From assembly GCF_900240405.1 (NCBI RefSeq), contig NZ_OEQK01000006.1, positions 124,001 through 188,000 on the forward strand: a stretch of DNA of 64,000 bases, given 5' to 3'. The notes under the pieces were generated by a model. That model had not been told where the DNA came from and searched no databases. It saw nothing but the letters and a program-made list of their open reading frames with translations. Positions 16,813 to 26,386 of this stretch are shown here, one piece after another; position 1 is the stretch's first letter, and each line of letters starts with the position of its first letter. The stretch comes from Salirhabdus sp. Marseille-P4669. GTDB lineage: Bacteria > Bacillota > Bacilli > Bacillales > Alkalibacillaceae. Position numbers and translations under genes: made by a program.

Positions 16813-18054
16813 CTACACATAATTGTATTTAATGGGCTGATGCTTTTCCTTACCATCTTTTCCTTTTACATGAATGAACATCCAACATAAAAGACCAACA
16901 ATCAACGTGAAAATAGCTAAGCTTAAAAACATACCAAGCCTTGACCATTCCATTAAACGAGTGAAAATTGGTGGACCAATTGCAACACCTAAAAAACGAA
17001 CAGACCCATACAAGGATGTAACAAAACCTCTTCTTTCCTTCCCAACAGAACCTGTTATTAAACTATTGATACATGGAAGCACAAATCCTGTACCAATACT
17101 ACTAATCGCTAAAACAAATAAAAATGGCACAATGCTCTTAAAAAAAATAAGCCCACTATAGGAAATGGTCATAAGCATAAAGCCAATGACGGTTAACCGC
17201 TTCATTGCTACCATGTTTTTCCCTATTTTTGCCCCTGTGAAATAAGATGACGTCCCCATTATAAGCAAAGGAATAGCCAAGATAAGTCCCTTTACAACTC
17301 CATTTATCCCATAATCCTTCTCTAAAATATCCGATAAATAAAAAAGAATTCCAAATAAAGTAAACAAGCATGTAAATCCAGCTAAATAGGTTATGAACAG
17401 CCATCTGCCTTCTTTTTTAAAGACGCTCAATAATCCTCTTACGTATTTGCCAAAGGGTGGCGGTACTTGTCTGTTCTTTTTTTCCTTAATAAAAAGAGCT
17501 ACTAGTATTATGGATAGGAAACATATTGCCGGAAATCCATAGAAGACAGCAAACCATGCAATGATTCCAAGAAGTGAACCTAGAATTGGGGATAGTACCT
17601 TTCCTAAGCCATTGGATGCTTCCACAATACCTAATACCCGGCTTCTTTCTCCACCTTTAAATAAATCCCCTGTCAGCGCCATAGCGACTGGTGCAGTACC
17701 TGCCGCTCCAATACCTTGTAAAATTCGGCCAATTAAAATCCAAATATATGGATTGGAAAAAAACGAGGATGCTAATCCAGCTAATAGCCCACCTACACCA
17801 TACATGATTAAAGCTGGTAGAATAACAACCTTTCTTGAAAACCGATCAGACAAATATCCGAGGATTGGAATAAAAATGGCTGCAGCAATCGAAAAAACCG
17901 TAATGGTTAAACTAACTTGTAATTGCGATATGTTTAATGCCTTTTTCATTTGTGGAAGGATTGGAATCAACATCGAGTTTCCCAAGGTCATAATTAAAGG
18001 AATTGATCCAATTGCTAATATCACAAGTCCTTTGCCTTTTTTCTTAGCTGCCAA
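16813..18054 (-). CDS. MFS drug/proton antiporter-like transporter
   Basis: A 413-residue major facilitator with 12 predicted membrane segments. Motif A is [12 protein letters not shown] between helices 2 and 3, and motif C-like [10 protein letters not shown] and [17 protein letters not shown] occur in helices 4-5, typical of the DHA1 (12-helix multidrug) group. The start is TTG at 18054, 9 bases after AGGAGATG. It follows a DUF3231 gene by 17 bases on the same strand, so the two are probably co-transcribed. The substrate is not predictable. Confidence 0.85.
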   Translation of the reverse strand: MAAKKKGKGLVILAIGSIPLIMTLGNSMLIPILPQMKKALNISQLQVSLTITVFSIAAAIFIPILGYLSDRFSRKVVILPALIMYGVGGLLAGLASSFFSNPYIWILIGRILQGIGAAGTAPVAMALTGDLFKGGERSRVLGIVEASNGLGKVLSPILGSLLGIIAWFAVFYGFPAICFLSIILVALFIKEKKNRQVPPPFGKYVRGLLSVFKKEGRWLFITYLAGFTCLFTLFGILFYLSDILEKDYGINGVVKGLILAIPLLIMGTSSYFTGAKIGKNMVAMKRLTVIGFMLMTISYSGLIFFKSIVPFLFVLAISSIGTGFVLPCINSLITGSVGKERRGFVTSLYGSVRFLGVAIGPPIFTRLMEWSRLGMFLSLAIFTLIVGLLCWMFIHVKGKDGKEKHQPIKYNYV

Positions 18055-18071
18055 AAGTCATACATCTCCTA

Positions 18072-18572
18072 TTATTTGATATTTAGTGGTGGTGGAACTA
18101 GCCACCCTTTCTCCTTCGTCATTTTTAAAAGCTTTTCTTCATACTCTGTCTTTTGATCAAGGAATTCCCCATACATTTGGGCAATATCCTCACGTATCGC
18201 GATCCCCATAATAAAAGTACATAGTAGCTTGCCGGCTACAATCTCCTTCTGTACTAAAAAAGCAATTTCCGGATCGTTAAATCGTGCACCTGCAGGTATA
18301 TCATTTACATCAACACTTGGACGTGCAGGTGGAGCTGGAGGAAGTCGTATACCGTTTGTAGATAGAATTGCTTCTGATTGCTGCTCTTCTTGCTTGATGC
18401 AATTTTCCATAAAGTCCTCTAGTAATGCTTTTAAGTCTTTATCGCCAGTATGGTTAATGAGAACTTGTAATGTCACCAAATAGCTCTTCGTAGCAAATAG
18501 ATGAGACCATAAATGATAGATTTCACCTGAATGAAGTGGTTCATCTTGAGGATTACCGTTCAAAATCCCCAT
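18072..18572 (-). CDS. DUF3231 family protein
   Basis: A 166-residue soluble helical protein with one DUF3231 module. Visible features are the metal-ligand-like pattern HSGEIYHLW near the N-terminus, KQEEQQSEAILSTNGIRLPPAPP in the middle and a C-terminal KGWLVPPP. DUF3231 proteins of Bacillales resemble ferritin-like four-helix bundles, and double-module forms have been linked to spore coats. Two in-frame ATGs (18581 and 18572) are possible; 18572 gives better spacing from GAAGGGTGA. Upstream of and probably co-transcribed with the MFS gene at 16813. Confidence 0.8.
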   Translation of the reverse strand: MGILNGNPQDEPLHSGEIYHLWSHLFATKSYLVTLQVLINHTGDKDLKALLEDFMENCIKQEEQQSEAILSTNGIRLPPAPPARPSVDVNDIPAGARFNDPEIAFLVQKEIVAGKLLCTFIMGIAIREDIAQMYGEFLDQKTEYEEKLLKMTKEKGWLVPPPLNIK

Positions 18573-18735
18573 TACATTCACCCTTCCTTTACGTAATTTT
18601 TAGTCCATAATAGTTTCTCTACTGCCCCAAAACTTTATGCCAACATATTTTTTATTTCGGACAGGAACCTATATGAAAAACAAACCATAGGCTAAAACAG
18701 TTATTACCTTTGTTTCAATTTTTAAGGAGTGGAAA

Positions 18736-19701
18736 ATGGTGAACTATTTAAAGAAGGGAAAAGGTTGGATTCTGTTAGGCATTATGCTTGTTCTAGTCTT
18801 TGGATTAGTTGGCTGTAATACAAGCGATGCTGATTCAGAATCAAATGACAAGGTGATTACAATCGGTTACCAGAAGAATGGACCGTTAATTATCTTAAAG
18901 ACGCTTGGTACATTAGAGGAGCGACTCGAAAAAGAAGGATATACAGTGGAATGGAAATTATTCCAGGCTGGTCCAGCTTTATTGGAAGCGCTAAATGCCG
19001 AAAGTATTGACTTCGGTCGAACAGGAAATACACCACCTATCTTTGCACAAGCCGCAGATGCACCATTTATTTATTTAGCGGCAGGATATTCAAAATTTTT
19101 AGGTAGCGGTATATTAGTTCATAAGGATTCTCCTATTCAGACATTAGAGGATCTAAAAGGGAAGACAATCGGCTTTGCAAAAGGATCAAGCTCCCATTAT
19201 TTGCTGATTAAGGCATTGGAAAAGGCAGGCATTGCTTATGAAGATATAACACCGGCTTATTTGCAGCCTGGGGATGCTCGAATCGCATTTGAGCAAGGTC
19301 AAATTGACGCTTGGGTTGTATGGGATCCTTTTGCTTCTGCTGCCCAAGTAGAATCGGATGCAAAATTCCTTGTAAATGGTGAAGGATTAACAACAGACCG
19401 AGACTTTTTTGTAGTCACAAGGCAATTTGCGAAGGGAAATGAAGAGATTTTACCAGTCGTCCTAGAAGAAATTGAAAAATCGTCTAAATGGGCAAATGAA
19501 AATCACGAAGAGCTCATTCCAATGATTGCAGAAATATTAGGAATCAAGGAAGAAGCCATTAAGGTTGCGGTGGAAAGAAGAGAATTTGGGGTGGAGGAAA
19601 TTACAGAAGATATTATTATGGAGCAACAAAACATTGCAGACATTTTCTATGAGCTTGATATTATACCGAAGAAATTAGATGTAAACGAGGTAATGCAGTA
19701 G
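18736..19701 (+). CDS. ssuA: ABC importer substrate-binding lipoprotein, sulfonate/taurine type
   Basis: A 321-residue lipoprotein. The N-terminal helix ends in the lipobox VGC at residues 25-27. The mature part follows the SsuA/TauA fold: a family phrase LNAESIDFGRTGNTPP near residue 95, LKGKTIGFAKGSSSHYLL near 140 and DAWVVWDPF near 190. The gene begins a three-gene transcript with a permease and an ATPase of the same family. Aliphatic sulfonates are the likely substrate; no ssuD monooxygenase is adjacent, so the exact compound is uncertain. The start follows AAGGAGTGG. Confidence 0.88.
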   Translation: MVNYLKKGKGWILLGIMLVLVFGLVGCNTSDADSESNDKVITIGYQKNGPLIILKTLGTLEERLEKEGYTVEWKLFQAGPALLEALNAESIDFGRTGNTPPIFAQAADAPFIYLAAGYSKFLGSGILVHKDSPIQTLEDLKGKTIGFAKGSSSHYLLIKALEKAGIAYEDITPAYLQPGDARIAFEQGQIDAWVVWDPFASAAQVESDAKFLVNGEGLTTDRDFFVVTRQFAKGNEEILPVVLEEIEKSSKWANENHEELIPMIAEILGIKEEAIKVAVERREFGVEEITEDIIMEQQNIADIFYELDIIPKKLDVNEVMQ

Positions 19702-19729
19702 AAACGAATGGCGAAAAGGGGTGTTGCGA

Positions 19730-20494
19730 ATGAAACAATTTTTAAAAAAATTTGCTCTACAAATCATACCTTGGGCTCTCCCCCTTCTGCTTGTTGTGAC
19801 CTGGCAAGTGTTTTCCATGAAAGGTATTATTCCTAATACGATACTACCAGCTCCATCCGATGTGTTTATGGCCGGTGTATCTTTATTTCAATCTGGGGAG
19901 CTTATGGAGCATCTCTCCATAAGTCTTTGGAGAGCTTTATTAGGATTCCTTATAGGGGGAGCCATTGGATTTATATTAGGACTTCTAAATGGATTGTTCC
20001 GTACATGGGATTTGCTAATTGATACCTCCATTCAAATGTTAAGAAACATACCCCATCTGGCTTTAATTCCTCTGGTCATTCTATGGTTTGGAATTGACGA
20101 AACATCGAAGGTATTTTTAGTTGCTATTGGGGTCATGTTTCCAGTCTACATTAATACGTACCATGGAATTAAGTATGTTGATAAAGGGCTTATTGAGATG
20201 GGGAGAGCCTATGGTTTGAAAGGATTTTCACTATTTTATTCGGTTATCCTCCCAGGGGCTTTATCTTCAGTGCTAGTAGGTATACGATTTTCCTTAGGGG
20301 TCATGTGGCTGACATTAATTGTCGCCGAAACCATATCTGCACATTCAGGAATAGGCTTTATGGCCATGAATGCCCGTGAATTTATGCAAATGGATATTAT
20401 TGTTCTAAGTATTTTACTATATGCCTTGTTTGGAAAGCTTTCCGACATGATTGCGAGATTCTTTGAAAGAAGATGGCTAAAATGGAACTTTTGA
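19730..20494 (+). CDS. ssuC: ABC importer permease, sulfonate type
   Basis: A 254-residue inner-membrane permease with six predicted membrane segments. The EAA loop that contacts the ATPase is visible as IEMGRAYGLKGFSLFYSVILPGA near residues 155-175. The ATG at 19730 is taken over the upstream GTG and TTG codons because AAGGGG lies about 8 bases before it. It is second in the ssuACB-like operon, 28 bases after the binding-protein gene. Confidence 0.88.
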   Translation: MKQFLKKFALQIIPWALPLLLVVTWQVFSMKGIIPNTILPAPSDVFMAGVSLFQSGELMEHLSISLWRALLGFLIGGAIGFILGLLNGLFRTWDLLIDTSIQMLRNIPHLALIPLVILWFGIDETSKVFLVAIGVMFPVYINTYHGIKYVDKGLIEMGRAYGLKGFSLFYSVILPGALSSVLVGIRFSLGVMWLTLIVAETISAHSGIGFMAMNAREFMQMDIIVLSILLYALFGKLSDMIARFFERRWLKWNF

Positions 20495-20514
20495 TGAAAT
20501 AAGGAGGATAAAAA

Positions 20515-21273
20515 TTGGTTTCTGATTTAGCGTATACCCATATTAAAATAAGTCAATTGCAAAAATCCTTTGGGGACTTAACTGTACTAAAAGGAATCGA
20601 CTTAGAGGTAAAAAAAGGGGAGTTTATTGCAATAGTTGGTAAAAGTGGGTGTGGGAAAAGCACATTACTACGACTAATTGCAGGATTGGATTATTATGAC
20701 GAAGGTACTTTATATGTTAACGGAAAGAAACTAACGTCATTAAATAAGGATGCACGTATTATGTTCCAGGATGGGAGACTTCTACCTTGGAAAAAGGTTA
20801 TTGATAACGTTGGAATTGGATTATCTGGCAAATGGAAATCGGTTGCCTTAGAATCCTTGAAACAAGTTGGCCTTGAAGAGAAAAAAGACGAATGGCCATC
20901 AAGGCTTTCTGGAGGACAACAGCAACGTGTTGCATTGGCAAGAGCACTTGTTCATAAACCGGAATTGCTGCTGCTTGATGAACCCCTTGGTGCTTTAGAT
21001 GCTTTAACAAGAATCGAAATGCAACATCTAATAGAAGAAATTTGGAGTGAGAAAAAGATAACCTCCATACTTGTTACACATGATGTTGAAGAAGCTGTCA
21101 CACTCGCTGACCGCGTCATATTAATTCGCGATGGAAAGATTGAACTCAACCAAGAAATAGATCTACCTAGACCAAGACAACGAACTCAATCGGCCTTTTC
21201 CAACTATGTCGAAACAATCCTAGACAAAATACTAAAATCCCCAAAAGAAAAAAGCCTCCGTTTGGTGGAGTAG
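20515..21273 (+). CDS. ssuB: ABC importer ATP-binding protein, sulfonate type
   Basis: A 252-residue ABC ATPase. Walker A is GKSGCGKST, the Q-loop phrase is MFQDGRLLPWKKV (typical of nitrate/sulfonate/taurine ATPases), the signature is LSGGQQQRVALARA, Walker B is LLLLDEPLGALD, and the switch His is in VTHDVEEA. The TTG start at 20515 has a strong AAGGAGGAT 6 bases upstream. It is the last gene of the operon; an interspersed repeat starts immediately after its stop. Confidence 0.9.
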   Translation: MVSDLAYTHIKISQLQKSFGDLTVLKGIDLEVKKGEFIAIVGKSGCGKSTLLRLIAGLDYYDEGTLYVNGKKLTSLNKDARIMFQDGRLLPWKKVIDNVGIGLSGKWKSVALESLKQVGLEEKKDEWPSRLSGGQQQRVALARALVHKPELLLLDEPLGALDALTRIEMQHLIEEIWSEKKITSILVTHDVEEAVTLADRVILIRDGKIELNQEIDLPRPRQRTQSAFSNYVETILDKILKSPKEKSLRLVE

Positions 21274-21305
21274 GGGGTGCCTGTCACTACCCGATATTTG
21301 TCGAA
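21274..21305. repeat. Interspersed 32-bp repeat, copy 2
   Basis: It starts at the base after the ssuB stop and runs GGGGTGCCTGTCACTACC then CGATATTTGTCGAA, differing from the copy at 16046-16077 at three positions, all inside the hairpin-like first half. Confidence 0.8.
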
Positions 21306-21395
21306 ATGCGTCGAGTCTCCAGCTCTCTATCCCTCAAATTGGCACACATATTTTCGATTAGGGATGTTCATTTTAAACATGAAGGAGGAGTGAAT

Positions 21396-21833
21396 TTGAG
21401 ACATTTAATGGCGTTAGCGATTAAATTAGTATCCTCATTTGTGCTTTTGTGGCTAATCATGGGTGGTATATACGACCTTTCTGTTGGAGATATCTTTACC
21501 ATTTCATTAGTATTAGGATTCGTATCCTATATCGTTGGGGATTTGCTTATCCTGCGTTTCACAAATAATACAATAGCTACGATTGCTGACTTTGGTTTAG
21601 CTTTGTTTGTAATTTGGCTGATGGCCGAAAACATGACCCCAATCGATGATTTATTTACGGCTTCTCTTATTGCTGCTGCAGGGGTTGCGGTATTTGAGTA
21701 TTTCTTCCACAAATATGTACAAAACAATGTGCTGGAAGATCATCATGATGAAACAACTCAAGTACCAGGACATTTCCGTTACCAAACAGAAACCTCAGAG
21801 GAAATTACAGATATCAATCGAAAAGAAAAATAA
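21396..21833 (+). CDS. DUF2512 (YndM-like) membrane protein
   Basis: A 145-residue protein with four predicted membrane segments (about residues 5-25, 32-52, 60-80 and 85-105) and a charged C-terminal tail rich in His and Glu (HHDETTQ). This matches the DUF2512/YndM family of Bacillales, of unknown function. The TTG start at 21396 is set by AAGGAGG 7 bases upstream; the longer frame from 21306 would begin inside the interspersed repeat region. Confidence 0.8.
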   Translation: MRHLMALAIKLVSSFVLLWLIMGGIYDLSVGDIFTISLVLGFVSYIVGDLLILRFTNNTIATIADFGLALFVIWLMAENMTPIDDLFTASLIAAAGVAVFEYFFHKYVQNNVLEDHHDETTQVPGHFRYQTETSEEITDINRKEK

Positions 21834-21839
21834 ACTAAA

Positions 21840-21869
21840 AAGGAATCACCTAATAAAAGGTGGTTCCTT
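21840..21869. terminator. Bidirectional terminator
   Basis: AAGGAATCACCT (21840-21851) pairs with AGGTGGTTCCTT (21858-21869) with one G-T wobble. A-run and T-run flank it, serving the convergent DUF2512 and carboxypeptidase genes. Confidence 0.85.
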
Positions 21870-21871
21870 TC

Positions 21872-23047
21872 TCACATCTGTCCATAAAATTGACGACTTC
21901 TTCTTCTTTTCTTTTTCTGAAGAAGCGCTGCAATTATTAAAAATCCAATAATACCTATACCTGCATATAATAATGTTGACTTCAATGGACTAGATTCATT
22001 TATTTTATCCTTTGCTGCAAGCACATTTTCCTTTTTGGCAATCGCTTCTAAGGGATAACTACCCATTACCTCCCCGTTTTCATCGCTAAACTGCAGCTCG
22101 CCATTAGGTGTGACACTAGGCTGCATTTCTTCCCCTATACGCTTTGTATAATATACTTCGCTAGGGATTTGATAGCCTTGATTATTTACTTCTACCACAG
22201 ATCCGCCTTCTAATACAGCTGTCTCAAAATTGGCAAGCCCGTAATCCAATAATGTTGCAGTATCCGAGTACGCTTCTGTTTGTGTATTACTTCTCATCGT
22301 AATGGCTATTAAATGAATTCGATTACCACTAGCTGAAGTTGCTAACGTATGCCCTGATTGATCTACATAACCAGTTTTTCCACCAGTAACTTCATCATAA
22401 GTTATCTCACCTTTTAGCATTTTGTGATGACTTATTAGTGTCGTATCCCACGACTTCCCAGCCCAATCTAACTGGACAGTTCCAAAAATCTCTCGAAATA
22501 ATTCATTTTGCAACGCATATTTCGTAATAAACGCCAAATCTTCTGCCGTCGTTACATGTTCATAATCAAATAAACCATGCGGGTTTTTAAAGGTTGTATT
22601 TTTCACACCTACTGTATTACGTAAGTATGCATTTATATCTTTGGAAAATTGCTCCACACTACCGCTTAAATGTTCGGCAATCGCAACGCCTGCATCATTT
22701 CCGGAGTTTATTAGTAATCCTTGAATGAGCTTTTTTAATGGTACTTGCTCCCCTTCTTCTAGAAAAACGGTTGTTCCTTCAACATCAAGAGCATTTTCAC
22801 TAACTGTTACGATGTCTTCTAAATTACCATTTTCAATTGCATATATAGCTGTAGCGATTTTCGTTAAGCTAGCAGGATACATCGCCTGCTCTGCATTCTT
22901 GTCATATAAAATGGCTCCTGTTTTCGCATCCATTAAAACGGCAGTTTCGCTTGTAATACTTGGCTCATCCGTTTCTCCATATATTTTTGGAGACATGGCG
23001 AGCGGGGACATCATTAATATAGTGAGTAGTAGTATTCGTTTTATCAT
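21872..23047 (-). CDS. Serine-type D-Ala-D-Ala carboxypeptidase (PBP5/DacF-like)
   Basis: A 391-residue penicillin-binding protein of low molecular mass. A signal peptide covers residues 1-24. The catalytic SxxK is SLTK near residue 60, the SGN triad follows in LLINSGNDAG, and KTG is in GGKTGYVDQSGHT. A C-terminal membrane helix (LLYAGIGIIGFLIIAALL) ends in a basic cluster KKKRRRSR, so it is anchored by a true transmembrane helix. It trims pentapeptide side chains of peptidoglycan on the outer membrane face. The ATG follows AAGGTG. Which paralogue (DacA, DacB or DacF) it corresponds to is unclear. Confidence 0.88.
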   Translation of the reverse strand: MIKRILLLTILMMSPLAMSPKIYGETDEPSITSETAVLMDAKTGAILYDKNAEQAMYPASLTKIATAIYAIENGNLEDIVTVSENALDVEGTTVFLEEGEQVPLKKLIQGLLINSGNDAGVAIAEHLSGSVEQFSKDINAYLRNTVGVKNTTFKNPHGLFDYEHVTTAEDLAFITKYALQNELFREIFGTVQLDWAGKSWDTTLISHHKMLKGEITYDEVTGGKTGYVDQSGHTLATSASGNRIHLIAITMRSNTQTEAYSDTATLLDYGLANFETAVLEGGSVVEVNNQGYQIPSEVYYTKRIGEEMQPSVTPNGELQFSDENGEVMGSYPLEAIAKKENVLAAKDKINESSPLKSTLLYAGIGIIGFLIIAALLQKKKRRRSRQFYGQM

Positions 23048-23310
23048 ATTGTTACACCTTCTATATATAAACTGTTTCTACTTGAGACACAGTGAACCGA
23101 TTGAACACCATGAAGAGAAATACTTTTCTATAATACCATTAATGTTAGGTAATTTTTAGTGCAAATTTTAAGTGAAAAGGAAATGTTATCTATATGTAAT
23201 ATTAAATTCCTATATTTGTAAATTTTTAATTTAAAAGTAAGGTAAAACACACAAGAGCTTTTCAAGAAAATGAATGGAGCAAATGAACTATGTTTCCGAA
23301 CGAAAAGAAA

Positions 23311-23334
23311 AACACCCACACTATAGTGGATGTT
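23311..23334 (-). terminator. Terminator of the chemoreceptor gene
   Basis: AACACCCAC (23311-23319) pairs with GTGGATGTT (23326-23334) with one wobble. On the minus strand the stem runs into TTTTTCTTTTC. Confidence 0.8.
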
Positions 23335-23355
23335 TCATTATTTCAAATTAAAGAT

Positions 23356-24864
23356 TTATTTTAATTCCTCTGTCTCTCGAATTAATTCTTCTAATTCAAT
23401 CGCAATTTCATTTAATGTCGTAATTAAGCTCGATAGAAAATGAATAGAGGAAAGCTGCGCCTCAGAGGATAGGGCAACATGTTGCGTCTTCTCGGTTGTT
23501 TCTTCTGTAAAGGATGTCATTTCCTGAATAGATGCCGACGCTTGCTCCGCTGCAACAGAAACCTCTTCCGCCGCAAAGGATATATGTTTAATTTGTTCGG
23601 CTACTTGATCAATTGATGTGTCTATTTTGTCAAAGTTCTCCCCTGCTTCTAGTACAATATCTAAACCACGCTGAACCTCACCTTGCACTTGACCCATGGA
23701 ATCGACTGACGTATCAATATCTTCTTGGATGGCATGAACCAGACTCGTAATTTCGCTTGCAAACCCAGCTGATTGGTCTGCTAATTTCCTCACCTCTTCC
23801 GCAACAACAGCAAAACCTTTTCCGTGCTCACCTGCCCTTGCCGCCTCAATAGCCGCGTTTAAAGCAAGTAAATTTGTTTGTTCCGAAATATCAGTAATTA
23901 AATTTACAATTTTGCCAATTTCGCTTGAACGGTTATTTAATGATTTCACTTTCTCAGATGAATTTCCAACCGATTCTCTTATGGAATTCATTTGTTCAAC
24001 AGCTTGTTGAATAATCTCGTTACCACCAGTTGCCTCTTCTGTTGTTTTTAGTGACTTTTGGGAGGCATCGGTTGATGTTTTTGCAATTTGTTGTACGCCA
24101 GCTGCTATTTCCTGAATCACATTTGAGCTTTCGATTACCTGTTTATTTTGGTTATCAGCACCACTTGAGATATGTTGAATTTGCGAAACGATATCTTCAA
24201 GGGTTACTTTATTTTCCTCATAATTGCCTTTTAATTTTGCGGAGGAGTCCAATAATTTAGTAGAAGTAATCGATAATTTTTCAATCATTCCATTTAAAAT
24301 GATTTGCTTTCTTTCATTTTCATTCAAATCCTCTATTAACTTATTCTTATGCTTCGTCTGCCAAATGATTGCTCCAGAAGTACCGAGTAAAAATAAGGCA
24401 TGAATAACAATCATCGAAAATGGATAGGAATCCGTCCCAAAAACATATTCACTAATAAAAAAGAATCCAGCTAAATGCTGCAATGCAAATACGATCGTCA
24501 TAACTAGAACTAAACTTATCTTTTCATAATATCCAATAATAGCAACTACCATAAAAATCGAAAAATGGTACTCCACCATTCCTTCTCCACCAGCAATTAT
24601 GGAAATACTGCTGAATGTTATGGTTAGTGTGTTCATTAGCGGGACGATCGGATGATCCTTCTTCATACGGTATAACAGAATTGTGACAATAAATAATACA
24701 ATAGGTATCACTAAGAAGATGTTTGTTACAAAATCAACTTGCTGAGACATGGGATGTCCCCATATTTCCGATATATTTAAGACACGGTGAAGAAAATGAA
24801 TAATAAAAGATGCTAATAGAACAAATGCTGATAAGACTATTACTACTCTATTTTTTGTATGCAT
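23356..24864 (-). CDS. Methyl-accepting chemotaxis protein with polytopic membrane input domain
   Basis: A 502-residue chemoreceptor. The first roughly 185 residues hold about six membrane helices with almost no extracellular loop, instead of the usual two helices with a ligand domain. No HAMP domain is evident; a short coiled linker leads to the signalling domain. The conserved hairpin tip is seen as [42 protein letters not shown] around residues 325-365 (quoted in part by position). Such receptors probably sense membrane-embedded or intracellular cues. The ATG follows GGAAGGAG. Monocistronic. Confidence 0.88.
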   Translation of the reverse strand: MHTKNRVVIVLSAFVLLASFIIHFLHRVLNISEIWGHPMSQQVDFVTNIFLVIPIVLFIVTILLYRMKKDHPIVPLMNTLTITFSSISIIAGGEGMVEYHFSIFMVVAIIGYYEKISLVLVMTIVFALQHLAGFFFISEYVFGTDSYPFSMIVIHALFLLGTSGAIIWQTKHKNKLIEDLNENERKQIILNGMIEKLSITSTKLLDSSAKLKGNYEENKVTLEDIVSQIQHISSGADNQNKQVIESSNVIQEIAAGVQQIAKTSTDASQKSLKTTEEATGGNEIIQQAVEQMNSIRESVGNSSEKVKSLNNRSSEIGKIVNLITDISEQTNLLALNAAIEAARAGEHGKGFAVVAEEVRKLADQSAGFASEITSLVHAIQEDIDTSVDSMGQVQGEVQRGLDIVLEAGENFDKIDTSIDQVAEQIKHISFAAEEVSVAAEQASASIQEMTSFTEETTEKTQHVALSSEAQLSSIHFLSSLITTLNEIAIELEELIRETEELK

Positions 24865-25111
24865 AGCTTTCTCCTTCCCAACCTACAGTATGGCCTCACG
24901 TTTAAAATAAAGATAATTCAAAAAAATGGTTGAAACATTCCAATTTTACATGTATATACCAATTTTGTCTAACTAGACGCCCATATTTTCTTTGTCCCCA
25001 GTGTTCCTAGAAGATAATCAGCCCCAACAATCAGAATCACACACTTTTTATGAATGCAATTAAGAAAAAAAATAAACACTAGTAAACAGAAACCTATTAG
25101 GAGGGACATAG

Positions 25112-25702
25112 ATGAAGTCAATTTATAAATGGCCAGCAATGTTTATTTTTGTATTACTTTTAACTGCATGTACTAGCACAACTGATGATAATGATGGGGT
25201 AGATCCAGATACAGGACAACAATATGAAGAAAATGAAGGAACAGAAGGAACGGAATCCGATCAAGATGGGGAACACAGCCATTCTGGTGAGGCTCCTGAA
25301 AACTTAAAACAAGCAGAGGATCCAACATATCCAATCGGTAGTACCGCCATAATCGAAGCAGATCATATGGAAGGTATGAATGGTGCAGAGGCAACTATAG
25401 TAGGTGCATATGATACTACTGTATATGCCGTTACCTACACTCCCACTTCTGGTGGAGAGAAGGTGGAAAATCATAAATGGGTTGTGCACGAAGAATTAGA
25501 GGATGCAGGAGATGCGCCGCTTGAGCCCGGTACTGAAGTTACATTAAATGCAAAGCATATGATCGGTATGGATGGTGCTACTGCCGTAATTGAATCAGCC
25601 GAACAAACAACAGTTTATATGATTAATTATGTATCCAAGAAAAGTGGCGAGGAAATAAAAAATCACATGTGGGTTACGGAAGATGAATTAAAAGCTAAAT
25701 AA
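25112..25702 (+). CDS. YdhK-family DUF1541 lipoprotein
   Basis: A 196-residue lipoprotein. The signal peptide ends in LTAC at residues 17-20. An acidic low-complexity linker (about 24-55) leads to two tandem DUF1541 modules (about 72-130 and 137-195), each with a Met-rich loop (ADHMEGMNGAEATI and AKHMIGMDGATAVI) and an NHxWV motif (NHKWVV and NHMWVT). The His and Met residues suggest metal, possibly copper, binding at the cell surface, which is an inference. It is followed by a strong terminator. Confidence 0.85.
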   Translation: MKSIYKWPAMFIFVLLLTACTSTTDDNDGVDPDTGQQYEENEGTEGTESDQDGEHSHSGEAPENLKQAEDPTYPIGSTAIIEADHMEGMNGAEATIVGAYDTTVYAVTYTPTSGGEKVENHKWVVHEELEDAGDAPLEPGTEVTLNAKHMIGMDGATAVIESAEQTTVYMINYVSKKSGEEIKNHMWVTEDELKAK

Positions 25703-25708
25703 CGCTTT

Positions 25709-25733
25709 CCCCCTTGCATATGTTGCAGGGGGG
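25709..25733 (+). terminator. Terminator of the YdhK-like gene
   Basis: CCCCCTTGCA (25709-25718) pairs with TGCAGGGGGG (25724-25733), followed by TTTTTATTTTT. Confidence 0.9.
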
Positions 25734-25849
25734 TTTTTATTTTTACTTTTACTTTATTTGCCATCATTATGAGATAATTATACAAATTAATGAAACCTGA
25801 AGTCCGATTCGTTTATCTAATAGAGTGACTATGCAGAAAGGAGGACGAC

Positions 25850-26386
25850 ATGAACCTTCAAAAAGAAGTAAAAAAAGCACAAAAAGGAAATGTAGAAGCA
25901 TTTGAACGGATAATAAGTGAATATAAGCTCCTCATGTATCGTGTATCAAAAGCAATCGTGCATCATGATGAAGATTGTGCCGATGTCATGCAAGAATCTA
26001 TTTTAAAAGCATTTGATTCGATTCAAACATTGAAAGAACCTGCTTACTTTAAAACATGGCTCATGCGAATCGTAAAAAATGAGTCTTATCAACTGATTCG
26101 AAAACGGAAAAAAGTGACTACTCTTGAGAATTATGACCTCATGCAATCAGATGATTATGGCTTTGAAAAAGTGGAGGTTCGCCAATTACTTCGCCAGCTT
26201 CCAAAAGAACAGGCCGAAATTTTATCCTTATACTACATAGAAGATCTAACAATAAAAGACATCGCTGCCATTTACGACATGCCAGAAAACACAGTAAAAA
26301 CAAGATTGCGTCGCGCACGAGAATATGGACGACATTTTTTTAGCAAAAAGGAGGGATTACAATGGAAAAATGGGAAAACGATGTAA
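25850..26386 (+). CDS. ECF-type RNA polymerase sigma factor
   Basis: A 178-residue extracytoplasmic-function sigma factor. Region 2 covers about residues 20-90 (DCADVMQESILKAF and YFKTWLMRIVKNESY). Region 4 covers about 115-165 (LPKEQAEILSLYYIEDLTIKD then the helix-turn-helix MPENTVKTRLRRAR). The start follows AGAAAGGAGGAC. Its 3' end overlaps the anti-sigma gene by 25 bases in another frame, so the two are translationally coupled. A TGAAACC at 25791-25797 may be part of an autoregulated ECF promoter, but the matching -10 is not clear. Confidence 0.9.
   Translation: MNLQKEVKKAQKGNVEAFERIISEYKLLMYRVSKAIVHHDEDCADVMQESILKAFDSIQTLKEPAYFKTWLMRIVKNESYQLIRKRKKVTTLENYDLMQSDDYGFEKVEVRQLLRQLPKEQAEILSLYYIEDLTIKDIAAIYDMPENTVKTRLRRAREYGRHFFSKKEGLQWKNGKTM

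Noticed and set aside
25791-25814. ECF autoregulatory promoter upstream of the sigma factor gene
   Set aside because: TGAAACC is present, but the next CGT-containing -10 is only about 12-13 bases away instead of about 16, so I did not annotate it.
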